From positions 1 to 24,099 of the forward strand of contig JAEWJI010000065.1 in NCBI GenBank assembly GCA_023386645.1: 24,099 nucleotides of DNA. The letters run 5' to 3'. The position numbers and the translations under genes were made by a program. The notes under the pieces were generated by a model. The model worked only from the letters and a program-made list of their open reading frames with translations, did not search any database and was not told the origin of the DNA. This document shows, in pieces, positions 15,801-22,843 of this stretch. Every line of letters starts with the position of its first letter. Positions within the stretch are counted from its first letter, which is position 1. Source of the stretch: Pseudomonadota bacterium. Its GTDB lineage: Bacteria > Pseudomonadota > Alphaproteobacteria > Caulobacterales > Caulobacteraceae.

Positions 15801-15828
15801 TTGTCCCTTCGTCGGCGGCGCCTAGCTA
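15801..15828 (+). promoter_or_regulatory. possible promoter for ohr
   Basis: TTGTCC (15801-15806) and TAGCTA (15823-15828) are 16 bp apart and end 27 bp before the ohr ATG. The match is moderate. I see no AT-rich OhrR-type palindrome in the gap, and no ohrR gene is nearby. Confidence 0.35.
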
Positions 15829-15855
15829 TGGTGTCCACCAGCCAGGATCCCTCAC

Positions 15856-16284
15856 ATGGAAGTCCTCTACCGCGCCCACGCCACCGCCTCGGGCGGCGGC
15901 CGCGAAGACGGTCGTTCGGCCACCGACGACGGCAAGATCGACGTGAAGCTGTCCACGCCCGCCGAAATGGGCGGCAAGGGTGGCGACGGGACCAATCCGG
16001 AGCAGTTGTTCGCGACCGGTTACGCCGCCTGCTACCTCGGCGCGCTCAGGCTGGTGGCCGGCAAGGCGGGAAGCCCGGTGGCCCCGGAGACTCGGGTGCA
16101 TGCGACCGTAGGCTTCGGAAAAAACACCCGCGGCGAGGGCTTCAACCTCGACATCGAACTGAAGGTCACCGACCACGGCCTGGACCAGGCGGTCATCGAC
16201 GACCTGATCCAGAAGGCCCACGAGGTCTGCCCCTATTCCAACGCCACCCGCAACAACGTCGACGTTCGTCTAAGCGCCGGCTGA
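15856..16284 (+). CDS. ohr: organic hydroperoxide resistance protein Ohr (OsmC/Ohr family)
   Basis: Ohr is a thiol peroxidase that reduces organic and fatty-acid hydroperoxides, using lipoylated proteins as electron donors. The 142-residue length is standard. The two catalytic cysteines are Cys59 in GYAACYLGAL (the peroxidatic Cys) and Cys125 in EVCPYSNATRNN. Arg20 in the GGGREDGRSA segment and Glu49 in NPEQLFA are placed as the residues that activate the peroxidatic Cys. The second motif, VCPYSNATR, is the Ohr type rather than the OsmC type. The ATG at 15856 is preceded by AGGATCCC. The FAD monooxygenase gene starts 9 bp after the stop, implying co-transcription. Confidence 0.94.
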   Translation: MEVLYRAHATASGGGREDGRSATDDGKIDVKLSTPAEMGGKGGDGTNPEQLFATGYAACYLGALRLVAGKAGSPVAPETRVHATVGFGKNTRGEGFNLDIELKVTDHGLDQAVIDDLIQKAHEVCPYSNATRNNVDVRLSAG

Positions 16285-16293
16285 CGGCGAGCG

Positions 16294-17403
16294 ATGCCGT
16301 CCGCGCCCGTGCTGATCGTCGGCGCCGGCCCGACCGGCCTGGCCGCCGCCCTGTTCCTGGCGCGGCTGGGCGTGGCTGTGCGCCTCCTCGACGCCGCCGA
16401 CCAGCCGGCCGTCACCTCCAAGGCGCTGGGCGTCAACCCACGCACCCTGGCCCTGCTTGAGAATACGGGCGTCACGGCCAGGATCGAGGCGGAAGCCGAG
16501 GCCATCGAGGCGCTCAGGATCAACTGGCGCGGCCGACCGCTGGCGACCCTGCGACCGGACTGGGACACGCTAAGCGCCGCCCATCGGATGGTCATCCTGC
16601 CCCAGGCGCGAACCGAAGCCCTGCTGACCGAGGCTCTGGCCGCGCTCGGCGTCAGCCCAGAGCGCGGCCGGAAACTGGTCGACGTCAACCAGGACACAGC
16701 CGGCTTGACGGCGGCGTTCGAGGACGGCGAGACGCTCACAGCCCCGGTCCTGTTCGCCGCGGACGGCGCCCATTCAGCCGTCCGGCGCGCGCTCGGCCTC
16801 GACTTCCCGGGCGATCGCTGGTCCGAACCGTGGCAACTCGCCGACGTCGACCTGGAGGGCCCAGCCGCGCACGAGGGCTGGCTCGACTTCCGGCCCGACG
16901 GCGCCCTCCTGTGCCTGCCCTTCTCCGGCTCGACGTTCCGCCTGTTCACTTTCAGCCCCCAACCCATGTTGGACAACCTGCCCGACGGCTGGCGGCTGCG
17001 CGCGGTTCGGTGGCAGTCGGAATTCCGGGTCTCGCACCGGGTGATCGAGCGGATGGCTGTAGGTCGGGTCGCGTTCGGGGGAGACGCCGCCCACATCCAC
17101 TCGCCCATGGGCGCGCGTGGCATGAACCTGGGCATCGAGGACGCCTATGTCTTCGCCGCCTGCGCCGCCGATTTCCTTAACGGCGAGCCCGGGCGGCTGG
17201 AGGACTACCACCGCCTGCGGCATCCGGTGGACACCCGCGTGGTGGCCAATGTGAAGCGGATGACCGACGCCCTGCGGAACCCCTCGCCCCTGGCTCATCT
17301 GGCGCGCCGCTGGGCCCCGCCCGTCGTGACCCGCGTGCCCTTCCTGGTCAATGCGGCGCTGAGGGTCGGGATGGGCCTCGACCACCCGGTGCGCGTGCGA
17401 TAA
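16294..17403 (+). CDS. FAD-dependent aromatic-ring monooxygenase (PHBH/UbiH-like)
   Basis: The 369-residue protein is a group A flavin monooxygenase. It has the ADP-binding GxGxxG motif VGAGPTG (9-15) near the N-terminus, the DG motif AADGAHSAVRRALGL (155-169) that contacts both FAD and NAD(P)H, and the GD motif GGDAAHIHSPMGARGMNLGIEDA (262-284) that binds the FAD ribityl chain. Enzymes of this family hydroxylate phenolic or quinone-like rings, or polyketides. The substrate cannot be told from the sequence. The core is short for phenol-hydroxylase-like members, and there is no C-terminal thioredoxin-like extension. It sits between ohr (9-bp gap) and cobS (10-bp gap), so the three genes probably form one transcript. 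Neither neighbour gives a direct hint of the substrate. Confidence 0.9.
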   Translation: MPSAPVLIVGAGPTGLAAALFLARLGVAVRLLDAADQPAVTSKALGVNPRTLALLENTGVTARIEAEAEAIEALRINWRGRPLATLRPDWDTLSAAHRMVILPQARTEALLTEALAALGVSPERGRKLVDVNQDTAGLTAAFEDGETLTAPVLFAADGAHSAVRRALGLDFPGDRWSEPWQLADVDLEGPAAHEGWLDFRPDGALLCLPFSGSTFRLFTFSPQPMLDNLPDGWRLRAVRWQSEFRVSHRVIERMAVGRVAFGGDAAHIHSPMGARGMNLGIEDAYVFAACAADFLNGEPGRLEDYHRLRHPVDTRVVANVKRMTDALRNPSPLAHLARRWAPPVVTRVPFLVNAALRVGMGLDHPVRVR

Positions 17404-17413
17404 TCGCATCGCC

Positions 17414-18421
17414 ATGGCGACCTCCCCCCTCGACGCGACCCCCGATCCCCTGCTGACGCTCGAACCCACGAAGCGGGTCAGCGTGCGCGACGTCTTCGGC
17501 GTCGACAGCGACATGCAGGTCCCGGCCTTCGCCGAGCGCGACGCCCATGTGCCGGAGATCGACGAGGCCTACCGGTTCGATCCGCAGACGACCCTCGCCA
17601 TCTGCGCCGGCTTCGCCTTCGACCGCCGCGTTATGGTCCAGGGCTATCACGGCACCGGCAAGTCGACCCATATCGAGCAGGTCGCGGCCCGTCTGAACTG
17701 GCCGCTGGTGCGCGTGAACCTCGACAGCCACGTCAGCCGCATCGACCTGGTCGGCAAGGACGCCATCGTCCTGAAGGACGGCAAACAGGTCACCGAGTTC
17801 CGCGAGGGCATGCTGCCCTGGGCCATTCAGCGGCCCATCGCCCTGGTGTTCGACGAATACGACGCCGGCCGCCCTGACGTGATGTTCGTCATCCAGCGGG
17901 TGCTGGAGGCTCAAGGGCGGCTGACCCTGCTCGACCAGAACCGGGTGATCCGGCCCAACCGGTTCTTCCGCCTGTTCTCGACCACCAACACCATCGGCCT
18001 GGGCGACACCTCGGGCCTGTATCACGGCACCCAGCAGATCAATCAGGGCCAGATGGACCGCTGGAACATCGTCACGACCCTGAACTACCTCGACCACGAC
18101 GTGGAGGCCGAGATCGTCGCGGCCAAGGTGCCCGAATGGCAGGACGCCGACGGCCGCCGCCGGATCGCCGCCATGGTCCGCGTCGCCGACATGACCCGCA
18201 ACGCCTTCATGAACGGCGACATCTCCACGGTGATGAGCCCCCGCACGGTGATCACCTGGGCCCAGAACGCCCTGATCTTCAGCGGCGACATTGGCTTGGC
18301 CTTCCGCCTGACCTTCCTGAACAAGTGCGACGAGCTGGAGCGCCCGACCATCGCGGAGTTCTACCAACGCGCCTTCGGCGAAGACCTGCCCGAAGCGGCG
18401 ACGCGGGTGAAGGTGGGCTAG
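17414..18421 (+). CDS. cobS: CobS, AAA+ subunit of aerobic cobaltochelatase
   Basis: CobS forms AAA+ rings with CobT, and together with CobN they insert cobalt into hydrogenobyrinic acid a,c-diamide in aerobic B12 synthesis. The 335-residue protein is the usual length. It has the N-terminal CobS segment (VSVRDVFGVDSDMQVPAF, 22-39), Walker A GYHGTGKST (77-85), Walker B ALVFDEYDAGRPD (143-154), the sensor-1 stretch FSTTNTIGLGDTSGLYHGTQ and an arginine-rich C-terminal lid. CobS normally stands directly before cobT, but here the next gene is a CsbD-like protein after 77 bp. Either cobT is elsewhere or the protein works without it. The gene follows the FAD monooxygenase by 10 bp. Confidence 0.94.
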   Translation: MATSPLDATPDPLLTLEPTKRVSVRDVFGVDSDMQVPAFAERDAHVPEIDEAYRFDPQTTLAICAGFAFDRRVMVQGYHGTGKSTHIEQVAARLNWPLVRVNLDSHVSRIDLVGKDAIVLKDGKQVTEFREGMLPWAIQRPIALVFDEYDAGRPDVMFVIQRVLEAQGRLTLLDQNRVIRPNRFFRLFSTTNTIGLGDTSGLYHGTQQINQGQMDRWNIVTTLNYLDHDVEAEIVAAKVPEWQDADGRRRIAAMVRVADMTRNAFMNGDISTVMSPRTVITWAQNALIFSGDIGLAFRLTFLNKCDELERPTIAEFYQRAFGEDLPEAATRVKVG

Positions 18422-18436
18422 GCGGAGCTACGCCAC

Positions 18437-18464
18437 GGAACCGCCACGCTCGGCGGGCGCTATT
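18437..18464 (+). promoter_or_regulatory. possible EcfG-type general stress promoter for the CsbD-like gene
   Basis: GGAAC (18437-18441), 16 bp, then CGCT (18458-18461). The alphaproteobacterial EcfG/SigT consensus is GGAAC, 16-17 bp, CGTT, so the upstream box is perfect and the downstream box matches three of four. It ends about 37 bp before the ATG at 18499. CsbD proteins are typical members of stress regulons, which makes the site more believable. A short GC stem (CCGCC/GGCGG) overlaps the spacer. Confidence 0.4.
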
Positions 18465-18498
18465 CGGCATTCCCTCCGAACGACGCAGGACTTCCGAC

Positions 18499-18807
18499 AT
18501 GACCGACGAACGCATCCGGGGCGCCGCGAACCAGGTCGAAGGCACGGTGCAGAACAGCCTCGGCCGGGCGCTTGGAGACGGCAAGCTGCAGTTCGACGGC
18601 CGGCTGAACGAGGTGAAGGGCAAGGCGCTGGACGCCTATGGCCGGGTCATCGACGGGCTGGACGGCCTGGTCGCCAAGGCGCCGGTCGAATACCAGGAGA
18701 CGGCGCGCAAGGGCCTGGACTTCGCCCGCCGCAAGCCTGTCCTGACCACGGCCATCGTGGCCGGACTCGCACTGATCCTGGCGCGCAGCAGCGCGCGGCG
18801 GCGGTAG
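18499..18807 (+). CDS. CsbD-like stress protein with C-terminal membrane helix
   Basis: The 102-residue protein begins with a CsbD-like repeat: RIRGAANQVEGTVQNSLGRALGD at 5-27, a second related segment LNEVKGKALDAYG at 36-48, then an amphipathic helix and a hydrophobic helix (VLTTAIVAGLALILA, 81-95) ending in SSARRR. CsbD proteins are small, abundant general-stress proteins of unknown biochemical function. The added hydrophobic C-terminus suggests membrane attachment, as in ElaB/YqjD-type proteins. The ATG at 18499 follows a GCAGGAC ribosome site. Only 3 bp separate its stop from that of the convergent YvlD-family gene. An EcfG-like promoter lies upstream. Confidence 0.82.
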   Translation: MTDERIRGAANQVEGTVQNSLGRALGDGKLQFDGRLNEVKGKALDAYGRVIDGLDGLVAKAPVEYQETARKGLDFARRKPVLTTAIVAGLALILARSSARRR

Positions 18808-18810
18808 GCG

Positions 18811-19173
18811 CTACGTCCTTTCCCGACGGCGGTCGTCGCCGATCAGGGCGCCGGCGACCCAGCTGACCAGGCCGGTCACGATCGCCGCGCCGATGCCAGG
18901 CCACAGGCCGTCGACCGCGAAGCCGCCCAGCAGCATGGCGACCAGGCCGATCATTGCGGCGTTCACGACCAGCAGGAACAGGCCGAGCGTGACCACCGTC
19001 AGCGGGAAGGTGAGCACCACCAGGATCGGCCGCACGATCGCGTTGGCGATCCCCAGCAGCAGGGCGGCGGCCAGCAGCGATCCGGTCTGTGTGAAGTCCA
19101 CCCCCGGAACCAGCTGGGCAGCCAGCCACAGGGCCAGGACCGTTACGACAAACTGAACCAGGGCCCGCAGCAT
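18811..19173 (-). CDS. YvlD/DUF360-family four-helix membrane protein (annotated as phage holin superfamily IV)
   Basis: The 120-residue protein is almost entirely hydrophobic, with four predicted membrane helices (about 3-22, 31-50, 57-84 and 88-112) and a charged end, DDRRRERT. The segment IANAIVRPILVVLTFPLTVVTLGLFLLVVNAAM is the signature of the YvlD family. The family is called phage holin by homology, but the genes are chromosomal, often stress or envelope linked, and there are no phage genes here. The ATG at 19173 is preceded by GAAGGA at a good distance. It faces csbD with a 3-bp gap and lies downstream of clpA on the same strand, behind a strong hairpin. Confidence 0.88.
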   Translation of the reverse strand: MLRALVQFVVTVLALWLAAQLVPGVDFTQTGSLLAAALLLGIANAIVRPILVVLTFPLTVVTLGLFLLVVNAAMIGLVAMLLGGFAVDGLWPGIGAAIVTGLVSWVAGALIGDDRRRERT

Positions 19174-19195
19174 CGTTCATTCCTTCAAAGGGGGA

Positions 19196-19220
19196 GTGAG
19201 ACGGTGAAACACCGTCTCAC
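19196..19220. repeat. perfect 11-bp stem hairpin between clpA and the YvlD-family gene
   Basis: GTGAGACGGTG, loop AAA, CACCGTCTCAC. On the minus strand the stem is followed by TCCCCCTTTG, not a true T-run. It could be a clpA terminator, a processing site, or an element in the leader of the YvlD-family gene, whose start codon is 22 bp further on. The 8-mer ACCGTCTC is repeated directly at 19211-19218 and 19219-19226. Confidence 0.75.
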
Positions 19221-19228
19221 CGTCTCGC

Positions 19229-19268
19229 GAGTCTCAGGGGCCGACTCGAACTTCCGCCAGGCGGAGTC
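19229..19268. promoter_or_regulatory. cluster of three GANTC (CcrM methylation) sites
   Basis: GAGTC at 19229-19233, GACTC at 19243-19247 and GAGTC at 19264-19268 fall in the short space after the clpA stop. CGAGTC and GACTCG form a 6-bp inverted pair. GANTC is the target of the alphaproteobacterial cell-cycle methylase CcrM; a role here is inference. Confidence 0.45.
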
Positions 19269-19270
19269 GA

Positions 19271-21592
19271 TCAGACCGCCGCGTCCTCTTCCTCGACCGC
19301 CTTGGCGGCGCCGCCGGTCGCGGGCTTGATGTCGAAGGCGATCTTGCCGTCCACCAGAGCGACCTTCACGTGCCCGCCGCGCGTCAGGCGGCCGAACAGG
19401 ATGTCGTCGGCCAGGGGCTTCTTGATGTGCTCCTGGATCACCCGGGCCAGAGGCCGGGCGCCGTAGAGCTCGTCGAAGCCGTTCTTGGCCAGCCAGTCGG
19501 CCGCGTCGTCGGTCAGCTCGATGGTGATGTTGCGGTCCGCCAGCTGGGCTTCCAGCTGGAGCACGAACTTCGTCACCACGCTGCGGATCGTCGCGGAGTC
19601 CAGGGCCTTGAAGGCCACGACGGCGTCAAGGCGGTTGCGGAACTCGGGCGCGAACAGCCGCTGGATGGCCTTTTCGTCCTCGCCCTCGACCTTGCCGCGG
19701 CCGAAGCCGATGGCGGCGCGGGCGTTGTCGGCGGCGCCGGCGTTGGTGGTCATGATCAGGATCACGTTCCTGAAATCGACCTTCTTGCCGACCGCGTCGG
19801 TCAGCATGCCGTTGTCCATCACCTGCAGCAGGATGTTGTAGACATCCGGGTGCGCCTTCTCGATCTCGTCCAGCAGCACGACAGAATGAGGATGCTGGTC
19901 GACGGCGTCGGTCAGCAGACCGCCCTGGTCATGGCCGACGTAGCCCGGAGGCGCGCCGATCAAGCGGCTGACGGTATGTCGCTCCATGTATTCCGACATG
20001 TCGAAGCGCTGCATCTCGATGCCGAGCGTTGAGGCCAGTTGCTTGGCGACCTCGGTCTTGCCGACGCCGGTGGGGCCCGAGAACAGGAAGGCGCCGATGG
20101 GCTTGTTAGGATCGCGCAGGCCGGCGCGCGCCAGCTTCATGGCCGAGGCGACCTGTTCGATCGCCGCCTCCTGGCCGAACACGGCGCGGTTCAGGTCGGA
20201 CTGAAGTTCGCGCAGGGACTCGGTGTCGGACTTGGAGACCGACTTCGGCGGGATGCGGGCCATCTTGGCGATGACGGCCTCGACCTCCTTCTGGCCGATC
20301 ACCTTCTTGCGCCGCGATTCCGGCAGCAGCATCTGCGAAGCGCCCGCCTCGTCGATCACGTCGATCGCCTTGTCCGGCAGCTTGCGGTCGCTCATGTAGC
20401 GCGCCGACAGCTCCACCGCCGTGCGCACCGCAGCGTCGGTGTAGCGCAGCTTGTGGTGCTGCTCGTAGTACGACTTCAGCCCCTTCAGAATTTTGACCGA
20501 GTCCTCGACCGTCGGCTCGTTGACGTCGATCTTCTGGAACCTGCGGACCAGGGCCCGGTCCTTCTCGAAGTGCTGGCGATACTCCTTGTAGGTCGTCGAA
20601 CCCATGCACTTCAGCGTGCCCGACGCGAGCGCGGGCTTCAGCAGGTTGGACGCGTCCATCGCCCCACCCGAGGTGGCGCCGGCGCCGATCACCGTGTGGA
20701 TCTCGTCGATGAATAGGATCGCGTTGTCGTGGTTCTCGAGTTCCTTGACGACCTGCTTCAGCCGCTCCTCGAAGTCGCCGCGATAGCGGGTCCCAGCCAG
20801 CAGGGCCCCCATGTCCAGGCTGTAGATGGTCGCGTCCTTGAGGACGTCGGGCACCTCGCCGTTGACGATCTTGCGCGCGAGGCCTTCGGCGATCGCGGTC
20901 TTGCCGACGCCGGGATCGCCCACCAGCAGCGGGTTGTTCTTGCTGCGACGGCACAGGATCTGGATCGAGCGGTCCACCTCGGCCTGACGGCCGATCAGGG
21001 GATCGACCCGGCCCTGGCGCGACTTCTCGTTCAGGTCGACGCAGTAGGCTTCAAGCGCCTCTCCACCGGACTTGACGGCAGCCGAGTCCTCCGCGTCCTC
21101 GGGCGACTGGCCCTGGGCGGCGCCCTTGACGGGGCGCGCCTCGGCGGCGCCCGCCTTCTTGGCGATGCCGTGGGCGATGTAGTTGACCGCGTCGTACCGC
21201 GTCATGTCCTGCTCCTGCAGGAAATAGGCGGCGTGGCTCTCGCGCTCGCTGAAGATGGCGACCAGCACATTGGCGCCCGACACCTCCTCGCGGCCGGACG
21301 ACTGGACGTGGATCACCGCGCGCTGGATCACGCGCTGGAAGCCGGCGGTCGGCTTGGCGTCCTCGCCATCGGATGTGGCGAGCGCGGCGAGGTCGGTGTC
21401 GACATAGAGGGTCAGCGCCGTCTTCAGCGCCGTCAGATCGACGTTGCAGGCGCTCATGACGCCGGCCGCGTCCGGGTCGTCGACCAGGGCCAGCAGCAGG
21501 TGCTCCAGCGTCGCATATTCATGCCGCCGCTCGTTAGCGTAGTGCACCGCGCGGTGCAGGGTCTCTTCGAGCGGACGCGAGAAGGAAGGCAA
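19271..21592 (-). CDS. clpA: ATP-dependent Clp protease ATP-binding subunit ClpA
   Basis: ClpA is the AAA+ unfoldase that feeds proteins to ClpP and accepts N-degron substrates from ClpS. From the TTG at 21592 the protein has 773 residues. The N-domain (about 1-145) begins PSFSRPLEETLHRAVHYANE. D1 has Walker A GDPGVGKT (Lys231) and Walker B FIDEIH (294-299). D2 has Walker A GPTGVGKT (Lys512) and Walker B LLDEIE (573-578). The ClpP-docking loop IGFG is at 628-631, and it tells ClpA from ClpB. An ATG at 21619 would add nine residues that overlap clpS. TTG was chosen because AAAAGGA lies nine bases before it and because family members start at this Ser-Phe-Ser-Arg-Pro stretch. The tail is acidic (EEEDAAV). 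Confidence 0.96.
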   Translation of the reverse strand: MPSFSRPLEETLHRAVHYANERRHEYATLEHLLLALVDDPDAAGVMSACNVDLTALKTALTLYVDTDLAALATSDGEDAKPTAGFQRVIQRAVIHVQSSGREEVSGANVLVAIFSERESHAAYFLQEQDMTRYDAVNYIAHGIAKKAGAAEARPVKGAAQGQSPEDAEDSAAVKSGGEALEAYCVDLNEKSRQGRVDPLIGRQAEVDRSIQILCRRSKNNPLLVGDPGVGKTAIAEGLARKIVNGEVPDVLKDATIYSLDMGALLAGTRYRGDFEERLKQVVKELENHDNAILFIDEIHTVIGAGATSGGAMDASNLLKPALASGTLKCMGSTTYKEYRQHFEKDRALVRRFQKIDVNEPTVEDSVKILKGLKSYYEQHHKLRYTDAAVRTAVELSARYMSDRKLPDKAIDVIDEAGASQMLLPESRRKKVIGQKEVEAVIAKMARIPPKSVSKSDTESLRELQSDLNRAVFGQEAAIEQVASAMKLARAGLRDPNKPIGAFLFSGPTGVGKTEVAKQLASTLGIEMQRFDMSEYMERHTVSRLIGAPPGYVGHDQGGLLTDAVDQHPHSVVLLDEIEKAHPDVYNILLQVMDNGMLTDAVGKKVDFRNVILIMTTNAGAADNARAAIGFGRGKVEGEDEKAIQRLFAPEFRNRLDAVVAFKALDSATIRSVVTKFVLQLEAQLADRNITIELTDDAADWLAKNGFDELYGARPLARVIQEHIKKPLADDILFGRLTRGGHVKVALVDGKIAFDIKPATGGAAKAVEEEDAAV

Positions 21593-21597
21593 GGGTC

Positions 21598-21927
21598 TCA
21601 GTCCTTTTCCATCGTGCATTGCAGGGGGTGCTGGTGGCGGCGCGCGGTCTCCACCACCTGGGCGACCTTGGTCTCGGCCACCTCGTAGGTGAAGACGCCG
21701 CAGACCCCGACGCCATGCTGGTGCACATGCAGCATGATGCGGGTCGCGTCCTCGCGGCTCTTCTGGAAGAACCGCTCCAGCACGTAGACCACGAATTCCA
21801 TGGGCGTGTAGTCGTCGTTCAGGATCAGCACCCGGTACAGCGAGGGCTTCTGAAGCTTCGGTTTCGTCTCGGTGACGGTGGCGGCCCCCAGGCCATCCCC
21901 CTGCTCACCCGGCCTCTTGGTCGGCAT
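21598..21927 (-). CDS. clpS: ClpS, N-degron adaptor for ClpAP
   Basis: ClpS binds proteins with bulky N-terminal residues (Phe, Trp, Tyr, Leu) and hands them to ClpA. The 109-residue protein has a flexible N-terminus (1-26) needed for delivery, and the core motif YRVLILNDDYTPMEFVVYVL. Asn37 and an Asp of the NDD motif, together with His69 in LHVHQHG, form the N-degron pocket. VCGVFTYEVAETKV and HPLQCTMEKD complete the fold. The ATG at 21927 was chosen; the open frame continues upstream to 22251 but crosses the non-coding inverted repeat and is not ClpS-like. Five bases separate the stop from the TTG of clpA, and the clpA ribosome site lies inside the last clpS codons, so translation is coupled. 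Confidence 0.96.
   Translation of the reverse strand: MPTKRPGEQGDGLGAATVTETKPKLQKPSLYRVLILNDDYTPMEFVVYVLERFFQKSREDATRIMLHVHQHGVGVCGVFTYEVAETKVAQVVETARRHQHPLQCTMEKD
21602..21608 (-). promoter_or_regulatory. Shine-Dalgarno of clpA inside the end of clpS
   Basis: AAAAGGA on the minus strand, nine bases before TTG 21592, lies within the last Glu-Lys-Asp codons of clpS. It favours the TTG start over the ATG at 21619. Confidence 0.6.
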
Positions 21928-22031
21928 TCGTGGTCCGTCTTGGGGAGTCGATGGATCAGATAGGGAGTGTCGAGCCGATTTGCAGGGGCGTCCAGTCAAA
22001 CAGTGTGTGAACACGGTCCGCTGGCGCTTTG

Positions 22032-22188
22032 CTTTCGTCATCCTCCGGCGAAGCGGCGCAGCCGCGTAGACCGGAGGACCCAGCGGCGCCGAAGGCGACT
22101 TGGCGGCCACCTTGCTCCGAACAGTGTCGCGCTCGCGCGCGCCGCTGGGTCCTCCGGTCTCGCTGCGCTCGCCGGAGGATGACGAAAG
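22032..22188. repeat. REP-like inverted pair of palindromic units
   Basis: Two related units of 58 bp (22032-22089) and 50 bp (22139-22188) face each other across a 49-bp spacer. Outer arms match exactly for 20 bp (CTTTCGTCATCCTCCGGCGA against its complement), and the inner arms match for 22 bp around ACCGGAGGACCCAGCGGCGC. The units differ only in their centre, where the left has 8 extra bases. Each unit is itself foldable, with TCCTCCGG pairing with CCGGAGGA. There are no terminal direct duplications and no transposase. It looks like a dispersed palindromic repeat of the REP/BIME kind. Confidence 0.8.
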
Positions 22189-22199
22189 GCAGGACGCTG

Positions 22200-22236
22200 A
22201 AAAACGAAAAAGGCCCCGGCGTTTCCGCCGGGGCCT
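22200..22236 (-). terminator. Rho-independent terminator of the phasin gene
   Basis: Read on the minus strand: AGGCCCCGGCG, loop GAAA, CGCCGGGGCCT, then TTTTCGTTTTT. The stem is a perfect 11 bp (22211-22221 with 22226-22236), and it ends 26 bp after the phasin stop codon. This is the clearest terminator in the window. Confidence 0.93.
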
Positions 22237-22261
22237 CTCGTACGCAACCAAGCCGTGAAGC

Positions 22262-22765
22262 TTAGCGAGCGGCCTGGAACTTCTCGACCGAGGCGGTCAC
22301 GCGCTCGTTGATCGGGCGGAAGCTGTCCTTGACCGAGGCGGTCAGGGTCTCGGTCATCTTGGTGACTTCCGAGAGGTAGGTTTCCATCGCCGACTTGGCG
22401 AAGGAAGTCTGCAGCTCGACGAGCTCCTGGACCGAGCGGGCCTGGCTCAGCGACTGGGCGGCGGCGACGCCGTTTTCCCAGCTGGTCTTGCCGTAGTTCA
22501 TCGCCTGCTGGCCGAGGACTTCGGCGCCGCGCTGGGCGGCCGTGGCCGATTCGACCAGGGCTTCGAGGTTCTTCTTGCCCTGAGCGTTCAGCTCGGTCAG
22601 GCCGGCGACGGACTTGTCGACGCCTTCACGGAAGGCCTGCTGGCCGGCGGCCTGCATGCGCTCGGCGGTCGCCTGGGCAGTGGCCTGGGCCTTTTGAGCC
22701 GTTTCGGCGGCGGCCTGGGCGGCGTTCTGAGTGGGCTTCTTCACGGTTTCGGCGGTGTCGGCCAT
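22262..22765 (-). CDS. phasin family protein
   Basis: Phasins coat polyhydroxyalkanoate granules, controlling their size and number. The 167-residue product is highly helical, with no Cys and only two Trp or Tyr-rich spots. The N-terminal third is Ala/Gln/Thr-rich with heptad-like spacing (AAQAAAETAQKAQATAQATA, about 15-34). The core has FREGVDKSVAGLTELNAQGKK and LVELQTSFAKSAMETYLSEV, typical of the alphaproteobacterial phasin domain. The ATG at 22765 has AGGAG eight bases upstream; the frame is open further but begins in the promoter. A strong promoter-like region and a perfect terminator bracket it as a single-gene transcript. No phaC or phaR is in the window, so the granule link is inferred from the family. 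Codon and base use match the neighbours. Confidence 0.9.
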   Translation of the reverse strand: MADTAETVKKPTQNAAQAAAETAQKAQATAQATAERMQAAGQQAFREGVDKSVAGLTELNAQGKKNLEALVESATAAQRGAEVLGQQAMNYGKTSWENGVAAAQSLSQARSVQELVELQTSFAKSAMETYLSEVTKMTETLTASVKDSFRPINERVTASVEKFQAAR

Positions 22766-22814
22766 TGGAAAATCTCCTGAGTCCGGGTCGCGGTCTTGCG
22801 CCGCTGATGGCCGC

Positions 22815-22843
22815 CATATGGTGCATCTGCGAACATTGGTCAA
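22815..22843 (-). promoter_or_regulatory. predicted sigma-70-type promoter of the phasin gene
   Basis: TTGACC (minus, 22843-22838), a 17-bp spacer, then CATATG (22820-22815). The -35 box is good and the -10 box is weak. It would start the transcript near 22808, giving a leader of about 43 bases to the ATG at 22765 with its AGGAG ribosome site. Confidence 0.5.

Larger units (their letters stand above)
21928..22261. other. 334-bp intergenic region between clpS and the phasin gene
   Basis: No gene is supported here; the open frames crossing it are shadows of the repeat. It holds, from clpS outward, a GAGTC (CcrM) site at 21944-21948, a TTGACT-like box on the minus strand without a clear -10 partner at normal distance, the REP-like inverted pair at 22032-22188, and the phasin terminator at 22200-22236. 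The clpS promoter should lie in 21928-22031 but I cannot place it with confidence. Confidence 0.7.

Noticed and set aside
18811..19173. Phage holin and so a prophage remnant
   Set aside because: The family name is historical; YvlD-like proteins are chromosomal and no phage genes are present.
19196..19220. Certain Rho-independent terminator for clpA
   Set aside because: The stem is excellent but neither strand has a proper T-run after it, so it is listed as a hairpin only.
21593..21619. ATG start for clpA overlapping clpS
   Set aside because: It is possible, but the TTG has the better-spaced ribosome site and matches the normal N-terminus of the family.
22032..22188. Insertion sequence or MITE
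   Set aside because: There is no transposase and no flanking target duplication, and the nested palindromes fit a REP-type pair better.
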